NCBI RefSeq assembly: GCF_000591415.1
Contig: NZ_JEMF01000019.1
Coordinates: forward strand, 1-64,000
Source of the DNA: Cobetia crustatorum
Lineage (GTDB): Bacteria; Pseudomonadota; Gammaproteobacteria; Pseudomonadales; Halomonadaceae
Reading direction: 5' to 3'
Length of the DNA: 64,000 bases
Position 1 is the first letter of the stretch. Each line of letters starts with the position of its first letter. The notes beneath the pieces were generated by a model. That model was not told the DNA's origin. It was given only the letters and a program-made list of their open reading frames with translations, and made no database searches. The position numbers and the translations under genes were made by a program. Positions 9,144 to 18,863 of this stretch are shown in pieces.

Positions 9144-10424
9144 TCAGAAATTTCCCTTGAACCAGCCCTTGATCCGCTCCAGCGTGGAGATGTCGTGCTC
9201 GTGGCCGTGAACGCGTCGCGCGGCAGATTCCTCTCTGCGCACCGCGACCGTAGTCGACGATGGCGTATGCCGTTCCTGCTTCATTCCATAATGTAGCAAA
9301 CCTACACCCGTAGAATAAATTGGATTGCGGACCACATCGGCCAGTCCACGTACATTTTGCGGGCAGGCTATGCGTACTGGCATGTGGAAGATCTCTTCCG
9401 CCAGCTCCACGACACCTTCCATGCGTGACGTGCCGCCTGTTAGTACTACACCGGCTGCCACGAGATCCTCATAGCCACTACGACGTAGCTCATCGCGGAT
9501 CAGAGTGAAGAGTTCCTCGTACCTGGGCTCAACCACTTCTGCCAACGCCTGGCGAGACAGATCTCGGGCCGGTCGATCACCAACACTGGGCACCTTGATC
9601 GTCTCATCACTGGACGCCAACTGGGTCAGAGCACAGGCGTACTTGACCTTGATTTCTTCAGCGTACTGAGTCGGTGTGCGCAGAGCCATGGCAATATCAT
9701 TGGTCACTTGATCCCCTGCGATGGGGATCACTGCCGTATGTCGAATGGCTCCTTCGGTAAACACCGCGATATCAGTAGTCCCTCCTCCGATATCGACCAT
9801 GCACACACCTAATTCACGCTCATCCTCAGTCAGTACTGCATGACTTGAGGCGAGTTGTTCCAGAATGATGTCGTCGACTTCAAGACCACATCGACGCACA
9901 CATTTCTCGATGTTCTGCACAGCATTCAGTGCCGCTGTGACCAGGTGAACGCGCGCCTCAAGGCGCACCCCGGACATGCCCAACGGCTCACGAATACCTT
10001 CCTGCCGGTCGATGGCATATTCCTGTGGCAGCACGTGAAGAATGCGCTGACCTTCAGAAATTGCTCGTGCGCGAGCAGAGTCGATCACACGTTCGATATC
10101 TGACGGCGTGACCTCACGGTCCTTGATTGCCACTACGCCATCGGAGTTCATCGAGCTGATATGGCTGCCAGCAATGCCGACATATACCGAGTGAATATCA
10201 CACCCGGCCATCAGCTCGGCTTCTTCTACCGCACGCTGAATCGACTGCACAGTTGACTCGATATTAATCACGACACCCTTCTTCATGCCGCGAGAAGGAT
10301 GCGAGCCAATACCAGCAATTTCAATGCCGCCATCATCGGTGGGCTGGCCCACGATCGCGACCACCTTGGAGGTTCCGATGTCCAGCCCGACCACCATATC
10401 CTGTGATTTGGAATGTCCTGCCAT
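9144..10424 (-). CDS. ftsA: Cell division protein FtsA
   Basis: 426 aa, actin-like ATPase that tethers FtsZ to the membrane. The N-terminal [16 protein letters not shown] and the later [13 protein letters not shown] and [13 protein letters not shown] segments are the phosphate- and adenosine-binding motifs of the actin/Hsp70 fold. The last residues, [12 protein letters not shown], form the amphipathic membrane-targeting helix. The ATG at 10424 is preceded by AAGGAG at about 12 nt. Unlike the tight ftsQA spacing in E. coli, 289 bp and a terminator-like hairpin separate it from ftsQ. Confidence 0.98.
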   Translation of the reverse strand: MAGHSKSQDMVVGLDIGTSKVVAIVGQPTDDGGIEIAGIGSHPSRGMKKGVVINIESTVQSIQRAVEEAELMAGCDIHSVYVGIAGSHISSMNSDGVVAIKDREVTPSDIERVIDSARARAISEGQRILHVLPQEYAIDRQEGIREPLGMSGVRLEARVHLVTAALNAVQNIEKCVRRCGLEVDDIILEQLASSHAVLTEDERELGVCMVDIGGGTTDIAVFTEGAIRHTAVIPIAGDQVTNDIAMALRTPTQYAEEIKVKYACALTQLASSDETIKVPSVGDRPARDLSRQALAEVVEPRYEELFTLIRDELRRSGYEDLVAAGVVLTGGTSRMEGVVELAEEIFHMPVRIACPQNVRGLADVVRNPIYSTGVGLLHYGMKQERHTPSSTTVAVRREESAARRVHGHEHDISTLERIKGWFKGNF

Positions 10425-10547
10425 AGGTCGGGCCAGCTCCTTGATTCTGGTTCGTCATAAAAATAATGGTGCGATCGGTAGGCGGCATATCACCTCAACA
10501 CTACCCGAATCGAGTTTACGTTCCGTTTAACCCGATGAGGTGATTCA

Positions 10548-10568
10548 GCTCCTCAGTATAGGAGGAGC
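10548..10568. repeat. Inverted repeat in the ftsA leader
   Basis: Perfect 7-bp arms GCTCCTC/GAGGAGC with loop AGTATAG. On the minus strand the loop reads CTATACT, so a -10-like TATACT sits inside the palindrome. It could be an operator or RNA hairpin ahead of ftsA; function unknown. Confidence 0.4.
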
Positions 10569-10605
10569 AAGTTCAGGCATACCAGCCAAATATACAGGGT
10601 GGCAC

Positions 10606-10628
10606 AAAACCCCGCTAGAATAGGCGGG
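10606..10628 (-). terminator. Probable terminator after ftsQ
   Basis: On the minus strand CCCGC...GCGGG with an 8-nt loop is followed by GTTTTGT. The stem is short (5-6 bp), so termination may be partial. It lies about 85 bp after the ftsQ stop and before ftsA. Confidence 0.5.
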
Positions 10629-10713
10629 ATTGTACTTAAATGAAACTGGCGAAAACTTCATTTCACTAATACTGCGCCTTAAAAGCCCCTAAAAACAGGT
10701 GTCGCCATTTTCT

Positions 10714-11442
10714 TCAACCCTCTTGCCCATTTTCGAGTGCTGTTGTCTCGCCATGCCATGCCACTGCTACGCCATTAGGGTAACGCAGATCTATGTAGCG
10801 AATTTGCGACGCCTCATCACTCAAACGGCGCTGCCAAGCGGCCATGAAGCGCGCCAACCTCGCCTCTCGATCATTACGTCCTAACATTACCCAGACAGTG
10901 TCATTGACTTGAAAACGCCATGCACCGCGAGGCTCCAGTCGTAACTGGGAAACATTGAGCCCAAGCCCACCGAGCTGGCTCTGCAGAGCATCCATCTCAG
11001 CCAGAACCTCTGAACCACTGCCTTGTGGACCTGCCAAATTCGGCAAATTCCCCAAGCGAGTGACAGGGCCTGCCTTGAACGCTTCACCACGAACGTTAAG
11101 CAATTCACCATCATTCCAATAGGCGACTGGCTGCTGCTCAAACAGCTCAAATTCGAGTGTATCCGGCCAGCGACGGGAAATACTGACCTCACTGAGCCAA
11201 TCAATCGTCAATGCGCGCTGTCGAACATCACCCAATGGCACAGAAAGCCAGCTTTGACCACGAATCAACGGTGCAATGTGGCGCTGCAGATAGGCAGCAC
11301 TGACGTGTTCGAAGTCACCCTTGATGGTGACACGTTCAATAGGTCGATCCAGCCATGTCCACAGGGCTTGGCCACCCGCCACCATCAGGGCCAAGCCTAG
11401 CACCAGACCGAATAGAGTGCCGGCAGAGCTACGTGAGGCCAT
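10714..11442 (-). CDS. ftsQ: Cell division protein FtsQ
   Basis: 242 aa bitopic divisome protein linking early and late division proteins. One membrane helix at about residues 9-28 (LFGLVLGLALMVAGGQALW), then a POTRA domain (PIERVTIKGDFEHVS to FELFEQQPVAYW, about 33-110) and the beta domain that binds FtsB and FtsL. It starts 3 nt after the ddlB stop, so translation is probably coupled. It is followed by a probable terminator rather than directly by ftsA. Confidence 0.95.
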   Translation of the reverse strand: MASRSSAGTLFGLVLGLALMVAGGQALWTWLDRPIERVTIKGDFEHVSAAYLQRHIAPLIRGQSWLSVPLGDVRQRALTIDWLSEVSISRRWPDTLEFELFEQQPVAYWNDGELLNVRGEAFKAGPVTRLGNLPNLAGPQGSGSEVLAEMDALQSQLGGLGLNVSQLRLEPRGAWRFQVNDTVWVMLGRNDREARLARFMAAWQRRLSDEASQIRYIDLRYPNGVAVAWHGETTALENGQEG

Positions 11443-11445
11443 GAA

Positions 11446-12465
11446 TCAATGACCGCTCGGCAAGCAATCTGACACATCAGCGCCAGCGCGCTCGGTCAGA
11501 GTCGTATCAAGAATACGCAACACGAGTGCAGCAAAATCGAGGCCAATATATGCAGCTGACTGCGGCACCAGACTGTGGTCTGTCATACCTGGCGAGGTAT
11601 TCACCTCAAGTAGCCAAAAAGCACCCTCAGCATCCTGCATTACATCCACACGTCCCCAGCCTTCACAGCCTAGCGAAGAAAACGCCTTGAGGGACAACTC
11701 AGCCAACGCAGCTTCCCGTTCTGCGGAAAGGCCACAGGGCAACAGATAGCGTGTGGTGTTAGCTATGTATTTAGCGTCGTAATCATAAAAACCACTATCC
11801 GCTTCAATACAGATCGCTGGCAGAGCCACGTCATCAAGAATAGAGACGGTGTACTCGGGCCCTTTGATGAAGCGTTCTGCCATCACCACCGCATCGAACT
11901 GGCTGGCATCACGCCACGCAGCTTCCAACGCCGAGGCATCCTCGACGATATGAATGCCCAGCGTGGAGCCTTCATGAACCGGTTTGACCACCACAGGGGC
12001 GCCTAGTGTATCGAGCACGACTTGCCAATCAGTATCGGCTGCCAGCTGGCAGGAACGTGGTGTCGGTAGGCCTTCAGCGTCCCACAGTTTCTTGGTGCGT
12101 AGTTTGTCCATACCCAGCGCCGACGCCATCACGCCACTGCCGGTATAGGGGATACCGAGTAGTTCCAATGCGCCCTGCAGGGTGCCATCTTCACCACCTC
12201 GACCGTGCATGGCAATGAAGACTCGGTCTGGCCGCAAGGCCTCAAGCCCTGCAAGCCCACCAGCCATGTCATAGCCCTGAACATCGAGACCTGCACCTTC
12301 CAGTGCAGCGAGCACGGCAGCACCGCTTTTCAGAGAGACTTCACGCTCAGCGCTCATCCCACCAAACAGCACGACAACGCGACCGTAACGCACCGCCTGC
12401 TCTGGTATGACTGTGCTTTTCCCGCGTGTTTCGCCACGAAAAGACATAGAGGTTTGCTCGCTCAT
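11446..12465 (-). CDS. ddlB: D-alanine--D-alanine ligase
   Basis: 339 aa ATP-grasp enzyme that joins two D-Ala for the peptidoglycan stem. [19 protein letters not shown] is the N-terminal motif; [24 protein letters not shown] and the C-terminal [16 protein letters not shown] metal-binding region are conserved. About 25 residues precede the usual start ([16 protein letters not shown]...); a shorter start cannot be excluded, but the ATG at 12465 overlaps the murC stop by 4 nt (ATGA), which supports translational coupling. The dcw position between murC and ftsQ is that of ddlB in E. coli. Confidence 0.96.
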   Translation of the reverse strand: MSEQTSMSFRGETRGKSTVIPEQAVRYGRVVVLFGGMSAEREVSLKSGAAVLAALEGAGLDVQGYDMAGGLAGLEALRPDRVFIAMHGRGGEDGTLQGALELLGIPYTGSGVMASALGMDKLRTKKLWDAEGLPTPRSCQLAADTDWQVVLDTLGAPVVVKPVHEGSTLGIHIVEDASALEAAWRDASQFDAVVMAERFIKGPEYTVSILDDVALPAICIEADSGFYDYDAKYIANTTRYLLPCGLSAEREAALAELSLKAFSSLGCEGWGRVDVMQDAEGAFWLLEVNTSPGMTDHSLVPQSAAYIGLDFAALVLRILDTTLTERAGADVSDCLPSGH

Positions 12466-13874
12466 AGCACCACCTCAGAAAGTTTCAGGTCAGCACCAGC
12501 CAGTGCGAGCGCGATACCACCCACATCACCCGCCCCCTGCGTGATCAGAATATCACCGGGGCGCAGGACGTTATTGAGCAGTTCAGGCAATGCACGCTTG
12601 TGCTCGACGAACAGCGGATCAACCTGACCACGCTGACGGATAGAACCCGCGAGCGAGCGACCATCGGCCCCGGGGATCATGGCTTCACCCGCACTGTAGA
12701 CATCCAGCAGTAGCAGAGTATCGACCTCGGAAAGCACACGCACGAAATCCTCGTAGAGGTCATGGGTACGTGAATAACGGTGCGGCTGATACGCCATCAC
12801 CAGGCGACGATCCGGCCAACCAGCACGCACGGCGCGAATCACCATTTCGACTTCACGCGGATGGTGTCCGTAGTCATCTACCAACATGACGCCCTGCTCA
12901 CCATTGGGCGCAGCAAACTCACCATGTACCTGGAAGCGACGACCGACACCGGCGAAGCTGGCCAGCGCGCGCGCGATCGCCTCATCGCTGACGCCAACAT
13001 CGGTCGCAACCGCGATAGCCGCCAGCGCATTGAGGGCATTGTGCTCGCCGGGCATCGCCAACGTGATCTCCAGTGGCGCATGCCCTTCCGGACGCAGTGC
13101 CGTGAAGCTCAGCTGTCCGCCACCCTGGCGGAAGTTGCTGATGCGATAGTCGGCATCGTCACTGAAACCATAGGTCACGAACTGACGTTGTACGCGCGGC
13201 AACAGCTCGCGAAGATTCGCATCATCAATGCACAACACCGCCAGGCCATAAAACGGCAGGTTGTGCAGGAATTCGATGAAGGTGTCCTTGAGGCGATTGA
13301 AGTCGCCTTCGTAGGTCGCCATATGATCGGCATCGACATTGGTGACGACAGAGATCAGTGGCTGAAGATGCAGGAAGGAAGCATCGGATTCATCCGCTTC
13401 TGCCACTAGGTACTCACCTTCACCGAGACGCGCATTGGTGCCGGCACTGGTCAGCCTGCCACCGATCACGAAGGTCGGATCCATCCCGCCTTCGGCGAGC
13501 AGTGTCGCCGTCAGGCTGGTGGTGGTGGTCTTGCCGTGAGTCCCGGCAATAGCAATACCCTGACGGAAGCGCATTAGCTCAGCCAGCATCTCGGCACGAC
13601 GCACGACAGGGATGCGGTGCTCGCGCGCCCACGCAACTTCAGGGTTGGTGGTATCGACAGCCGTCGATACCACCACAACGTCACTACCCTCGGCATTGAC
13701 GGCAGCATGACCAATGGCAACACGCACGCCGCAGTCACGCAGGTGTGCCGTGACTGAAGATTCCTTAAGGTCACTACCACTGACCTCATACCCCATGTTA
13801 CCAAGCACCTCGGCAATACCACACATGCCCACACCGCCGATGCCCACGAAGTGGATACGACGGATACGGCGCAT
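12462..13874 (-). CDS. murC: UDP-N-acetylmuramate--L-alanine ligase MurC
   Basis: 470 aa from ATG 13874 ([19 protein letters not shown]). An upstream start at 14015 would add a non-conserved 47-residue leader overlapping murG. MurC adds L-Ala to UDP-MurNAc in the cytoplasm. The dinucleotide-like GIGGVGM motif, the ATP loop GTHGKTTTT, and the central [14 protein letters not shown] and C-terminal [13 protein letters not shown] regions are all conserved. It starts 22 nt after the murG stop and overlaps ddlB by 4 nt. Confidence 0.96.
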   Translation of the reverse strand: MRRIRRIHFVGIGGVGMCGIAEVLGNMGYEVSGSDLKESSVTAHLRDCGVRVAIGHAAVNAEGSDVVVVSTAVDTTNPEVAWAREHRIPVVRRAEMLAELMRFRQGIAIAGTHGKTTTTSLTATLLAEGGMDPTFVIGGRLTSAGTNARLGEGEYLVAEADESDASFLHLQPLISVVTNVDADHMATYEGDFNRLKDTFIEFLHNLPFYGLAVLCIDDANLRELLPRVQRQFVTYGFSDDADYRISNFRQGGGQLSFTALRPEGHAPLEITLAMPGEHNALNALAAIAVATDVGVSDEAIARALASFAGVGRRFQVHGEFAAPNGEQGVMLVDDYGHHPREVEMVIRAVRAGWPDRRLVMAYQPHRYSRTHDLYEDFVRVLSEVDTLLLLDVYSAGEAMIPGADGRSLAGSIRQRGQVDPLFVEHKRALPELLNNVLRPGDILITQGAGDVGGIALALAGADLKLSEVVL

Positions 13875-13896
13875 ACCAGCACCACGATCAGAATTC

Positions 13897-15069
13897 CTAG
13901 CGTTCAAGGCGAGTCTCCATGCAGCCTGCCAGCATGGTCGCAACCGCGTCGAGGTCCGCGCTTTCGCGGGCGCGAGCGGCCATGCCAGTGAGTATCTTGG
14001 GATCAAGCAATTCACCCAGCGTCTCGGAAAGACATTGGGCGTTCAGCGTATTCTGGGGCATCAAGCGTGCTGCATCAGCGGCCACCAACACCGTGGCATT
14101 GATGGTCTGGTGATCATCCACTGCGTGAGGAAACGGCACGAAAATGGCAGGACGCCCCGCAGCAGCAAGCTCGGCTACTGTCAAAGCGCCTGCACGGCAG
14201 ACCACGAGGTCTGCCCATGCATAGGCTTCAGCCATATCAGTAATGAACTCACTCACCTCGGCCTCTACCTTGGAAGTCGCATAGACAGCAACGGTCGCGT
14301 CACGCTTGTCACGACCCGCCTGATGACGGACGACAGGACGCTCAGACTCTGCGAGCAGTGCCAGCGCGGGTGCCAGCTGCTGATTGAGCGCCTGAGCGCC
14401 CAGCGAGCCCCCCATCACCAACAGACGCAGCGGGCGTTGTTCAAGCTCAGTGACATCGCGTGCCACAGCACCTACATCGGCAATCTCATCACGTACCGGA
14501 TTGCCCACCACCTGAGCGCCACGCACCGGCGGAAAAGCTCCGGGGAAGGCGGCATAGACACGCGTTGCCATCCGGGCCAGTACCTTGTTGGTCAGGCCGG
14601 CAATCGCGTTCTGCTCATGAATTACCAGCGGGATACCTTCAAGACGCGCCGCGAGCCCACCTGGGCCACTGGCAAAACCTCCCAGGCCCACGACCAACAC
14701 AGGCTTGAGTTCACGAATGATACGTCGCGCCTGCAGCACGGCTCGCGTCAGACGAAACGGAATCGCCGCGTAACCGACAAGACCCTTGTCACGCAGACCC
14801 GCCACTTCGACGCGATGTAGCGGATAACCCACCTCAGGCACCAACCGATTCTCGATACCGCGCGGACTGCCCAACCAGTGAATTTCATGGCCAACATTCT
14901 CCAAGGCGCGCGCCAATGACAGGGCGGGGATCACATGCCCCCCCGTCCCGCCGGCCATCATCAACACCACGCCGGCTGATGCCGTGACAGGTGTTTCGAG
15001 AACAGTACTTGTCTCTGCGACGCCAGGTTCGACCGTAGAAGGAGTAGAGGATGCGGAAGAAGACGTCAT
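13897..15069 (-). CDS. murG: Lipid II synthase (undecaprenyl-PP-MurNAc-pentapeptide GlcNAc transferase) MurG
   Basis: 390 aa. MurG is the GT28 glycosyltransferase that adds GlcNAc to lipid I on the inner face of the membrane. The glycine loop [14 protein letters not shown] starts at residue 40; [26 protein letters not shown] and [13 protein letters not shown] are further donor and acceptor motifs. The N-terminal 33 residues are Ser/Thr-rich and not conserved; a shorter start is possible, but ATG 15069 overlaps the ftsW stop by 4 nt (ATGA), which favours this one. Confidence 0.96.
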   Translation of the reverse strand: MTSSSASSTPSTVEPGVAETSTVLETPVTASAGVVLMMAGGTGGHVIPALSLARALENVGHEIHWLGSPRGIENRLVPEVGYPLHRVEVAGLRDKGLVGYAAIPFRLTRAVLQARRIIRELKPVLVVGLGGFASGPGGLAARLEGIPLVIHEQNAIAGLTNKVLARMATRVYAAFPGAFPPVRGAQVVGNPVRDEIADVGAVARDVTELEQRPLRLLVMGGSLGAQALNQQLAPALALLAESERPVVRHQAGRDKRDATVAVYATSKVEAEVSEFITDMAEAYAWADLVVCRAGALTVAELAAAGRPAIFVPFPHAVDDHQTINATVLVAADAARLMPQNTLNAQCLSETLGELLDPKILTGMAARARESADLDAVATMLAGCMETRLER

Positions 15070-16283
15070 GCCTTGGCTCCTTGAGGGGTGTCAGTGGGCT
15101 TCTTGGCCTTGCGCCGTGGCGTGGCAGTCCCACGAGAAAGTGCACGGACCTCGGCGTCGATACGCAGTAAAATAGCCACCTGTACGCAGCTGATAATCAG
15201 ACTGGAACCGCCGTAACTCATCAGCGGCAACGTCAACCCCTTGGTCGGTAGCAGACCACTGGCCACACCAATATTGATAAAGGCCTGGGCACCAAATACG
15301 AGAGCGATACCGTAACCGAGGTAAGCACTGAATGGCATGTTCGCCAGCTCCGCACGACGACTGACCTTGAATGCACGGTAAATCAGCAAGGCAAACAGGC
15401 CGACAACCGCCATGGCACCGATCAACCCAAGCTCCTCGGCCAGCACCGCAAACACAAAGTCAGTATGCGCTTCCGGCAGATAGAAGAGTTTCTGCACACT
15501 GTTGCCCAGCCCCATGCCAGTCAGATGCCCACGGCCGAATGCGATCAACGCCTGCGTCAGCTGGTAGCCACTGTCATACATGTTGGCCCAAGGATCGGTA
15601 TAGGTCGTCAGGCGCTCCCAGCGATACGGCTCAGCAATGGCCAGCAGCCAGCCGCCGCCCAAGGCAAGCACCAGCAGCACGATAAAGCCCCACCACGCCA
15701 CACCCGATAGCAGCAACATACCCATGACAGCGCCACCCATGACAACGACAGACCCGAAGTCAGGCTCCAGCGCCAGCAATAACACCATCAACATCAACGG
15801 TAGGCACGGTAGAATCAGGCCATTGACGACACTGCTACGGACCTTGTCCAGCCGTCGATCGAGGTAACCGGCCAGCCAGATCATCAGGCACAACTTGGCA
15901 ATTTCCGATGCCTGCACCCCCCCGATAATAGGCAGCGGAATCCAGCGCTTTGCGCCGTTGATCTCACGCCCGACCACCAACACCACTACCAATAATGCAA
16001 AGCCAAGCATCAGCATGGCAAAGCTCCGCTGCTGCCAGGCAGACATTGGTATTCGAAGCGTACAGCAGGCGGCGACCAATCCGATCAGGATGAAGATGCC
16101 GTGACGCAGACTGTAGTAAAAAGCGTTGCCATCGAAGCGCTCGCTGGAAATTTCACTGGAGGCTGAGGTCACCATCACCCAGCCAATACACAGGATCGCT
16201 ATCGACGCAAAGACCAACCAGCCATCGATGGGCTGTTGATCAGTGTTCAGGGTGTCACGCAGTCGACTGGCCTTGTCACGCAT
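15066..16283 (-). CDS. ftsW: Peptidoglycan glycosyltransferase FtsW
   Basis: 405 aa from ATG 16283 (MRDKASRLRDTLN), which has GAGGAA upstream and overlaps murD by 8 nt; an upstream start would add 57 poorly conserved residues. FtsW is the SEDS-family polymerase of septal peptidoglycan, partner of FtsI. About ten hydrophobic helices are visible, with the family segments KRWIPLPIIGGVQASEIAK, SGYQLTQALIAFGRG and the C-terminal LPLMSYGGSSLI. The last 30 residues are basic and cytoplasmic. Confidence 0.96.
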   Translation of the reverse strand: MRDKASRLRDTLNTDQQPIDGWLVFASIAILCIGWVMVTSASSEISSERFDGNAFYYSLRHGIFILIGLVAACCTLRIPMSAWQQRSFAMLMLGFALLVVVLVVGREINGAKRWIPLPIIGGVQASEIAKLCLMIWLAGYLDRRLDKVRSSVVNGLILPCLPLMLMVLLLALEPDFGSVVVMGGAVMGMLLLSGVAWWGFIVLLVLALGGGWLLAIAEPYRWERLTTYTDPWANMYDSGYQLTQALIAFGRGHLTGMGLGNSVQKLFYLPEAHTDFVFAVLAEELGLIGAMAVVGLFALLIYRAFKVSRRAELANMPFSAYLGYGIALVFGAQAFINIGVASGLLPTKGLTLPLMSYGGSSLIISCVQVAILLRIDAEVRALSRGTATPRRKAKKPTDTPQGAKA

Positions 16284-17763
16284 CACGTTCTTCCTCACCG
16301 GCACTCTCAATAACGACATGCTGTGCAACCCAATCACGGAAGACGTCACCCCGCACCATGTAGTTGGCAAACTGATCCAGACTCGCACACGCAGGAGATA
16401 GCAGCACGCAATCTCCTGAGCAGGCCGCTTGCTGCGCCTGTGCCAGCGCATCAATCAGCGTATTCACACGCGTCACTGTCACGCTGTCAGGCAAGGCGGC
16501 AGCCAGCAATGCGGCATCCTGACCGAAGACCACTACCTCACGCGCATAGTCTAAAAGCGGAGCCGCCAGCGGAGAAAAGTCAGCCCCCTTGCCCTGGCCA
16601 CCAGCCAACAATACCAACTTGCCGTCAAGCGTCGGCCCAAGCCCAGCAATCGCCGCCAGCGTCGCCCCTACATTGGTGCCCTTGGAATCATTGATCCAGC
16701 GCACGCCATGTCGGTGAGCAATCAGCTCGCCACGATGCGGCAAGCCGGCAAAGCTCTCGAGCTCGCTCACCATCGCCGCTTCATCAAGACCGATCGCCGT
16801 GCCCATCGCCAGCGCCGCCAACGCATTGGCCTGATTATGTCGTCCCGCCAAGCGCACAGCCTCTGCTGGCATGATCTCGTGCAAGCCCTGCGCTTCGACA
16901 TGACACAGAGAGAGCGAACCACCCTTCCCTGCCAGGCACCACTCCGCCGCGTTATTGCGTGATTTCTGGCCTTCTAGCACATCCAGCTGAACACTGAAGG
17001 AGACTCGCGATACCAAATCATCTTCCGCTGGCCAACTCCAAGCATCATCAGCATTGATGACCGCCAAACCTGCACCACGGAAAACGGCGCGCTTGGCTGC
17101 CTGATAGCCAAGCATGCCGTCATGACGATCGAGGTGGTCTTCAGAGAGATTGAGAAAACAGGCAACGTCAGCCTTGAGCTCAGGCGTCGTTTCGAGCTGG
17201 AAGGAGGACAGTTCGAGTACGTAGAGCTCGGCATTCGGCTGCTCACGCAGAAGCGTCAGTGCAGCCGTACCCAGATTGCCGCCTACTGCGACGTGGCGAC
17301 CCGCGCGCTCAGCCATCTGCGCCACCAGCGTGGTGACAGTCGATTTGGCGTTGGAGCCTGTAATCGCCACCAGTGCCGGGCGTTTGTACTGCTTATGCAG
17401 GCTGTCAGCTTCACGTTCATCCAGTGCACGCACGAACAATGCTATTTCGCCGACGAGTCGCTCACGCACAGGATCGAAAACTGCCTGACGTGGGTCAATG
17501 CCCGGGCTAAGCACGACTTCATCGAAGCGTGATAGGTCCAGCGCTTCCAGCGGCCCAAGATATACGGATGCTTGTGGAGCGTACTCGCGCAGCCTCTCGA
17601 GACCGGGCGGTGCACTACGGGTATCGGCAACCGCGAAATCGATCCCACGGTCACTCAGATGTTGAGCAATTGCCTGGCCGGAAACACCAAGACCGACCAC
17701 CAGGGTCGGTCCTTTGGCAAGCATCGGCGACGCCGGTGCAGTGACAGCAGAGAGGGTCATCAC
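16276..17763 (-). CDS. murD: UDP-N-acetylmuramoylalanine--D-glutamate ligase MurD
   Basis: 495 aa, somewhat longer than E. coli MurD (438). Adds D-Glu to UDP-MurNAc-L-Ala. The N-terminal TLVVGLGVSGQAIAQHL nucleotide-binding motif, the ATP loop GSNAKSTVTTLV, NLSEDHLDRH and the C-terminal LLAGGQGKGADFSPL and LLSPACASLDQF segments are conserved. Starts 9 nt after the mraY stop (ATG 17763 or the adjacent 17760) and overlaps ftsW. An insertion around GQKSRNNAAEWCLAGKG may account for part of the extra length. Confidence 0.95.
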   Translation of the reverse strand: MMTLSAVTAPASPMLAKGPTLVVGLGVSGQAIAQHLSDRGIDFAVADTRSAPPGLERLREYAPQASVYLGPLEALDLSRFDEVVLSPGIDPRQAVFDPVRERLVGEIALFVRALDEREADSLHKQYKRPALVAITGSNAKSTVTTLVAQMAERAGRHVAVGGNLGTAALTLLREQPNAELYVLELSSFQLETTPELKADVACFLNLSEDHLDRHDGMLGYQAAKRAVFRGAGLAVINADDAWSWPAEDDLVSRVSFSVQLDVLEGQKSRNNAAEWCLAGKGGSLSLCHVEAQGLHEIMPAEAVRLAGRHNQANALAALAMGTAIGLDEAAMVSELESFAGLPHRGELIAHRHGVRWINDSKGTNVGATLAAIAGLGPTLDGKLVLLAGGQGKGADFSPLAAPLLDYAREVVVFGQDAALLAAALPDSVTVTRVNTLIDALAQAQQAACSGDCVLLSPACASLDQFANYMVRGDVFRDWVAQHVVIESAGEEERDA

Positions 17764-17772
17764 AGGGCGTCC

Positions 17773-18854
17773 TCAGCGAACCTTGAGTGTGGCCAGGCCA
17801 AGCAGCACCAGCACGACGGTGATGATCCAGAAACGCACGATAACGCGCGGTTCCGGCCAGCCCTTGAGCTCGAAGTGGTGATGCAGAGGGGCCATTCGGA
17901 AGATACGCCGCCCTGTCAGCTTGTAGGAACCGACCTGCAGAATGACTGACACGGTCTCCATCACGAATACGCCACCCATGATGAACAGCACGATTTCCTG
18001 ACGCACGATGACCGCCACGACACCCAATGCAGCACCGAGTGCCAGCGCACCCACATCACCCATGAAGACCTGAGCCGGATAGGTGTTGAACCATAGGAAT
18101 CCGAGACCGGCGCCAGCAATGGTGGCGCAGAATACTGCCAACTCACCGGAACCCGCGATGAAGGGAATGTGCAGGTACTCGGCAAACTTCAGATTACCCG
18201 AGGCATAGGCGAAGATCGCGAGCCCCATGGCCACCAGCACGGTCGGCATGATTGCCAGACCGTCGAGTCCATCAGTCAGATTGACGGCATTCGAGCTACC
18301 GACGATGACAAAATAAGTCAGCACGATATAAAACAGGCCCAACGGAATGGCAACGTCCTTGAAAAACGGCACCAACAGGCCAGTCTCTGCAGGGGTACTC
18401 GCAGTGAGATACAGCACCACCGCAGCACCGAGGCCGACCACCGACTGCCAGAAATACTTCCAGCGTGCCGGCAAGCCACGCGGATTCTTCTCCACGACCT
18501 TACGATAATCATCCACCCAGCCAACGATACCGAAGCCCAGTGTTACGCCAAGCACCACCCAGACATACAGGTTGGTCAGGTCGCCCCACAAGAGCGTCGA
18601 AAATGCCATCGACAGCAGAATCATCACACCGCCCATGGTCGGCGTACCAGCTTGGACAGATGAGACTTGGGGCCATCATCACGCACGGCCTGGCCAATCT
18701 GACCGTCGACAAGTTTGCGGATGACCCAAGGCCCAAGCCATAAGCACAACAGCAGTGCCGTCAGCGTGGCGAGCACTACACGCAGGGTTAGATAGTTGAA
18801 AACCGTGAAGGCGCCATTGAATTGGGCCAGAAACTCAGCAAGCAGCAGCAGCAT
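17773..18854 (-). pseudogene. mraY: mraY, lipid I synthase, interrupted here by a one-base deletion (probable sequence error)
   Basis: MraY moves phospho-MurNAc-pentapeptide to undecaprenyl phosphate to make lipid I. The N-terminal part (18624-18854, start [16 protein letters not shown]) runs to [10 protein letters not shown] and then leaves frame; the rest resumes in another frame at TPTMGGVM and continues to LATLKVR at 17773. Compared with the conserved SKRGTPTMGG, one base is missing in the Arg codon after AAG, between 18649 and 18650. With one base restored the protein is 360 aa, the same as E. coli Mra[18 protein letters not shown] and HHHFELKGW active-site motifs are intact. MraY is normally essential, so a true null is unlikely. 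It follows murF by 9 nt. Confidence 0.93.
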
Positions 18855-18863
18855 GACTCACAT

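Noticed and set aside
13875-14015. Longer N-terminus for murC
   Set aside because: Overlaps murG, adds non-conserved residues; the conserved FVGIGGVGM segment starts shortly after the shorter ATG.
16284-16454. Longer N-terminus for ftsW
   Set aside because: Lies inside murD, adds non-conserved residues; the shorter ATG has a good GAGGAA site.
18624-18854. Programmed ribosomal frameshifting in mraY
   Set aside because: No slippery heptamer or downstream stem at the break; a missing base explains it and the same pattern recurs in murE, mlaC and lptC.
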